10,238 nucleotides of DNA from Cephalothrix simula. Taxonomy: Eukaryota > Nemertea > Palaeonemertea > Archinemertea > Cephalotrichidae. Of this stretch, positions 7,500 through 10,238 are shown one piece after another. A program made the translations under genes and the position numbers. The notes beneath the pieces were generated by a model. That model was given only the letters and a program-made list of their open reading frames with translations. It ran no database searches and was not told the origin of the DNA. Each line of letters starts with the position of its first letter. The stretch's first letter is position 1. The stretch spans positions 1-10,238 of the forward strand of contig JAXIUW010230508.1 in assembly GCA_035591015.1 (NCBI GenBank). The letters run 5' to 3'.

Positions 7500-8885
7500 A
7501 AACACCTAAAAAACAAATATTTATTTAATAGCTTTTTTTAAAATTATCAATTTTTTTGTGAACTATTTTCTTTATTTTTTTGATTTTATTTCAATGTTTC
7601 CAAGGATGTTTTTCGGCCCATGCATGATTGTACATCAAGCATCAAAGTGACAGACCGTCGATGTTTGAAAAACAGTAAATTGTTGTTTGTGTAGTCTAAT
7701 GAGACCAATTCAGTTATTTGAATTTCCGATTAGCGGTTATTTTATCAGGTATTGTTTGGCAAACTTTAAGGTCTTTTGAAACATTTTAGGTTACCTTATA
7801 CCTTTAAATAATTTTCGACCATAACTATGAAGTTTGATGCTTAAAATTTGGTACTGAACTCCGAGAGAAACGCATACAATTCAAGACTGAAATTCAAAAG
7901 GAAAAACATTGAATTCTGAGGGTTTTCCCAAAAAATGTCGATCATATATAATCGATTAAACCATATATAATTCAAATATTATGATTGCGAGATAAAAATT
8001 ACAGCATTATTATTCTTTAGTGATAATCATTCAAGAAAGAATTACCAAAAATTCACTCATGCTACGCCCTCGAGTGTAACTATCACGATAGAATCCACTT
8101 CTTAGCGTGCAAAAACAATGATCATGATCGTTATTTCAATTTTCCGCCTCGCTTCGCTCTTAACAATTATGACAAGGGATTTCTATTGGAATTTCACGCT
8201 AACATGCATATCATCCTAAATTTCAAAAGGAAGATTTCAACATTATAGGGTTTAAAAGAGGTGTTAAATCAATTTTCATAATGTGATCACACACCACATA
8301 AATGTATGTTAATACAGGCAATGTTATTACCATAATCACATATAATCAAACCCATGATTTATTAGGTAAATAAATATACGTTAACGTCGCTGGGTGATAT
8401 TGAATTCGGCGGCAATGATCCTTGCTTGATGCCATGTCTCCTAAGGAGAAAACATATTGATCAATGATCACAGATTCTCTAAAAAAAGAGAAATTAATAG
8501 TGTAACCTCCCCGCCCCGAACTAGAATTTGTTCTCAAATCTCGACCGGAATCTTGATTGGTTTCGGCCAGGAACTTATGAGTTACTGTTTTGGCGCGAAT
8601 TAGTAAACTTTTTGAGATTCACTTCACAAAAATTAAAAACTTGCGGTAAAAATTGCGCAAAGCAAATTTGCGCTTTAACGATCAAAGAATATTTAAGCGC
8701 AAACAGTGAAAATTTTAATATTTTTAATTCCAACATATATTTTTCAAAATATCAACTGTCTTCACAGAATACAGGTTTGAAAACAGACACCTAGACAAAC
8801 AACTAAGATCAATTAACTAAAGTAAATTGGCGTTTCTTAATTTCATTTAAAAAGACATTTGTTATTTGATATGCTTTCACTTTAG
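7500..8885. other. AT-rich intergenic DNA, no gene seen
   Basis: No ATG-started frame of note exists; the longest plus-strand open stretch (8528-8794) begins with TTG and contains no methionine. At 8040-8215 there is a patch with small palindromes (CTATCACGATAG 8082-8093, an imperfect one around ATCATGAT near 8120) and a CCTCGCTTCGCTC run, which may be a degraded dispersed repeat. I could not define its ends. Confidence 0.45.
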
Positions 8886-9090
8886 ACAAACAAAATGGCG
8901 TCAAATCGCGCGCAAAAAGTTGAAAAGGGGGAAGACCCTGAAAGTTTGCCAAACAAAAACGTGATGAAATAGCCGCTAAACGGAAATTAATGTATCCGAA
9001 TTTGATTAATTAAACTGCTATACTAATTTTGCGCAAATAACAATTAACTGTTTTTCGAAACTAATGCACACTAATTAGCAATTTTGCGCA
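8653..9090. promoter_or_regulatory. TTGCGCAA (C/EBP-like) boxes and TGCGC-rich motifs
   Basis: Exact palindromic TTGCGCAA occurs at 8653-8660 and 9029-9036, with TTGCGCAT at 9084-9091 and TTTGCGCTTT at 8667-8676. TTGCGCAA is the half-site dimer preferred by C/EBP-type bZIP factors. CpG-bearing octamers are rare in DNA this AT-rich, so the recurrence stands out. The cluster flanks the exon-like stretch at 8886-9013. Confidence 0.3.
8886..9013 (+). pseudogene. Exon-like stretch: acceptor-like site, Kozak ATG, short ORF and a frame change
   Basis: A pyrimidine-rich run ending TTTAG (8881-8885) resembles a splice acceptor. Ten bases on, CAAAATGGCG gives a start at 8895 with A at -3 and G at +4. 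The frame encodes 25 residues, beginning MASNRAQKVEKGEDPESLP, and stops at TAG 8970-8972. From about 8948 a second frame opens with AKQKRDEIAAKRK and continues to TAA 9011-9013. The two halves have similar hydrophilic, lysine- and glutamate-rich character, so one lost base near 8950 would explain the break. I do not recognise the protein. It could be a gene fragment, a short real exon, or chance; ATGGCG also matches a YY1 core. Confidence 0.3.
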
Positions 9091-9091
9091 T

Positions 9092-9611
9092 TTTAATGAA
9101 CATCGAATTTAGTCAAAGGTATTGCATTTTTGTAGAAATTAAGTATAATTTTACCGAAGTTTTGATTTGACAATTACCTCGTGGAAATACTTTGGACGAA
9201 TTGCCCAAACTCCCTGTAACCACTCTTCGCTTCATCAGATATTCAAGTACATGTAGCATAATCTGTAATATAAAAAAAGTCTGATCGAAAGAAAGATGTT
9301 AAAAAAATTGCCAACAAAAGCTCAAAATTTAGGGTGGCAATGGCGCATAAATATTTTGAATGATTTCTGGCAGAAAATCATTGATCGGTAAAAAAATTTA
9401 TATAAAATTCAATTAATCTTTGATCTTTATCATCGACGCTTAATTTGATGATCGAAATACCGTAACATTTTTAATAATCCGGTCAATAGGGGTAGTCTAG
9501 CATTAAAAATATAGATTAATTTTCAATCAGTAATCCTTAAGTTTGAGCAAAACATACCAAACTATCGCCTAGGACAAAAGTTATTTTTTTTTATAAATAA
9601 CAATAGCACTA
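9092..9611. other. AT-rich intergenic DNA, no gene seen
   Basis: No credible coding frame or RNA gene. One TACATGTA octamer is at 9248-9255, and there are poly-A/T runs. Confidence 0.5.
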
Positions 9612-9641
9612 TAGCACATTTCAATATATTGAAATGTGCTA
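9612..9641. repeat. Perfect 30-bp palindrome
   Basis: The 15-base arm TAGCACATTTCAATA is followed directly by its exact reverse complement, with no spacer and no mismatch. Flanking bases do not pair, so the symmetry ends sharply. CAATAG is repeated directly on both sides (9601-9606 and 9645-9650). It could extrude as a cruciform, bind a symmetric protein, or be the fused terminal repeats of a small inverted-repeat element. Confidence 0.8.
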
Positions 9642-10238
9642 CTGCAATAGCTTATATAGAACATAGAAATGCCGACAAAGTTTTTATTTTTGAATACTGA
9701 TAAACATCTTAATAAGACAATATTTTGACATGTGTTAAAAAATTCGAGATAAAAAATCATGCTAAAGGCAAAACATTGAGCTTCTTTAAGATGAAGATGT
9801 TTGATTTTATAAAAGGTTGTTGGCTTTCATTTCACTTAGGGCGACATAAGGCAGACTTTATCATTTCAAAAAAGCAGCCCGAACGAAAAATCTCAGCATT
9901 TTAGCTCATTAGTAGAAAAACCACGCCTTTCGGGTAGTTAGAGCTTTGCACCTTTTGTAAAGAAAATTTGTGGTACAAAAATTTAATTGGAATGGCCCTT
10001 GAATCTATTTTATTGTATTCTAAAGAAGCAAATGGCTTCTATTCAGTTGGATAAAAAGCGAACAAAAAAGAAGTTTCCGAGTGAAAAAACATAATTCGGA
10101 ATATTTTCAAATAAAGAAGCATAACAAAAACTTAGAAACAGAAGAATTTTCGTTGAAAAAATCTCCTTATTAAACCCCAATCCGGATTTCTTTACGGATT
10201 TGCTTGGTAAACTCATTATTTGGGAATTATTGCATTAA
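9642..10238. other. AT-rich intergenic DNA, no gene seen
   Basis: Only very short frames occur, such as a 20-codon one from the ATG at 10032. There is no recognisable protein, RNA gene or repeat family. Confidence 0.5.

Noticed and set aside
8528-8794. 88-codon plus-strand open frame
   Set aside because: It begins with TTG, contains no methionine, shows no domain, and matches the AT-rich background in composition.

Overview
This is animal nuclear DNA: AT-rich and mostly non-coding, with one confidently identified gene. On the minus strand (3098-3965) lies the first coding exon of a Zic/odd-paired (Opa) zinc-finger transcription factor. It carries the Zic-Opa conserved (ZOC) motif, the short conserved block before the fingers (ZF-NC), and zinc fingers 1-3. 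It ends at a clean GT splice donor inside the linker between fingers 3 and 4. The rest of the gene (fingers 4-5 and the C-terminus) should lie beyond base 1, so positions 1-3097 read as the 5' part of a large first coding intron.

The protein is Zic rather than Gli or Glis because of [22 protein letters not shown], the tandem Cys-X-Trp motifs of fingers 1 and 2, and the near-invariant finger 2-3 core. The organism is a bilaterian invertebrate. A spiralian such as a mollusc or brachiopod is my best guess, from the protein and from frequent TACATGTA octamers, but this is inference.

Layout: 1-3097 is intron, with a possible decayed reading frame near its end at 36-365, an AT-rich imperfect tandem repeat at about 2008-2275, and small 20-bp-period duplications at 2822-2933. 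3098-3965 is the coding exon. About 3966-4330 is the presumed leader and proximal promoter, with four short upstream ORFs, three CCAAT boxes (two in a perfect inverted repeat) and two TGATTGAC boxes. 4331-10238 is upstream intergenic DNA without a convincing gene. It holds several motif clusters that could be regulatory: a TCACTAA cluster, SOX/POU-type sites, a triplicated consensus CRE, TTGCGCAA boxes and a perfect 30-bp palindrome. At 8886-9013 there is an exon-like stretch that may be a broken gene fragment or an unrelated short exon.

Zic proteins act in neural, mesodermal and segmental patterning. The non-coding candidates upstream and in the intron are therefore most naturally read as possible Zic control DNA, but nothing in the sequence alone proves that any of them works. 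I found no clearly new biological system. The most distinctive non-coding structures are the CRE triplet and the 30-bp palindrome.
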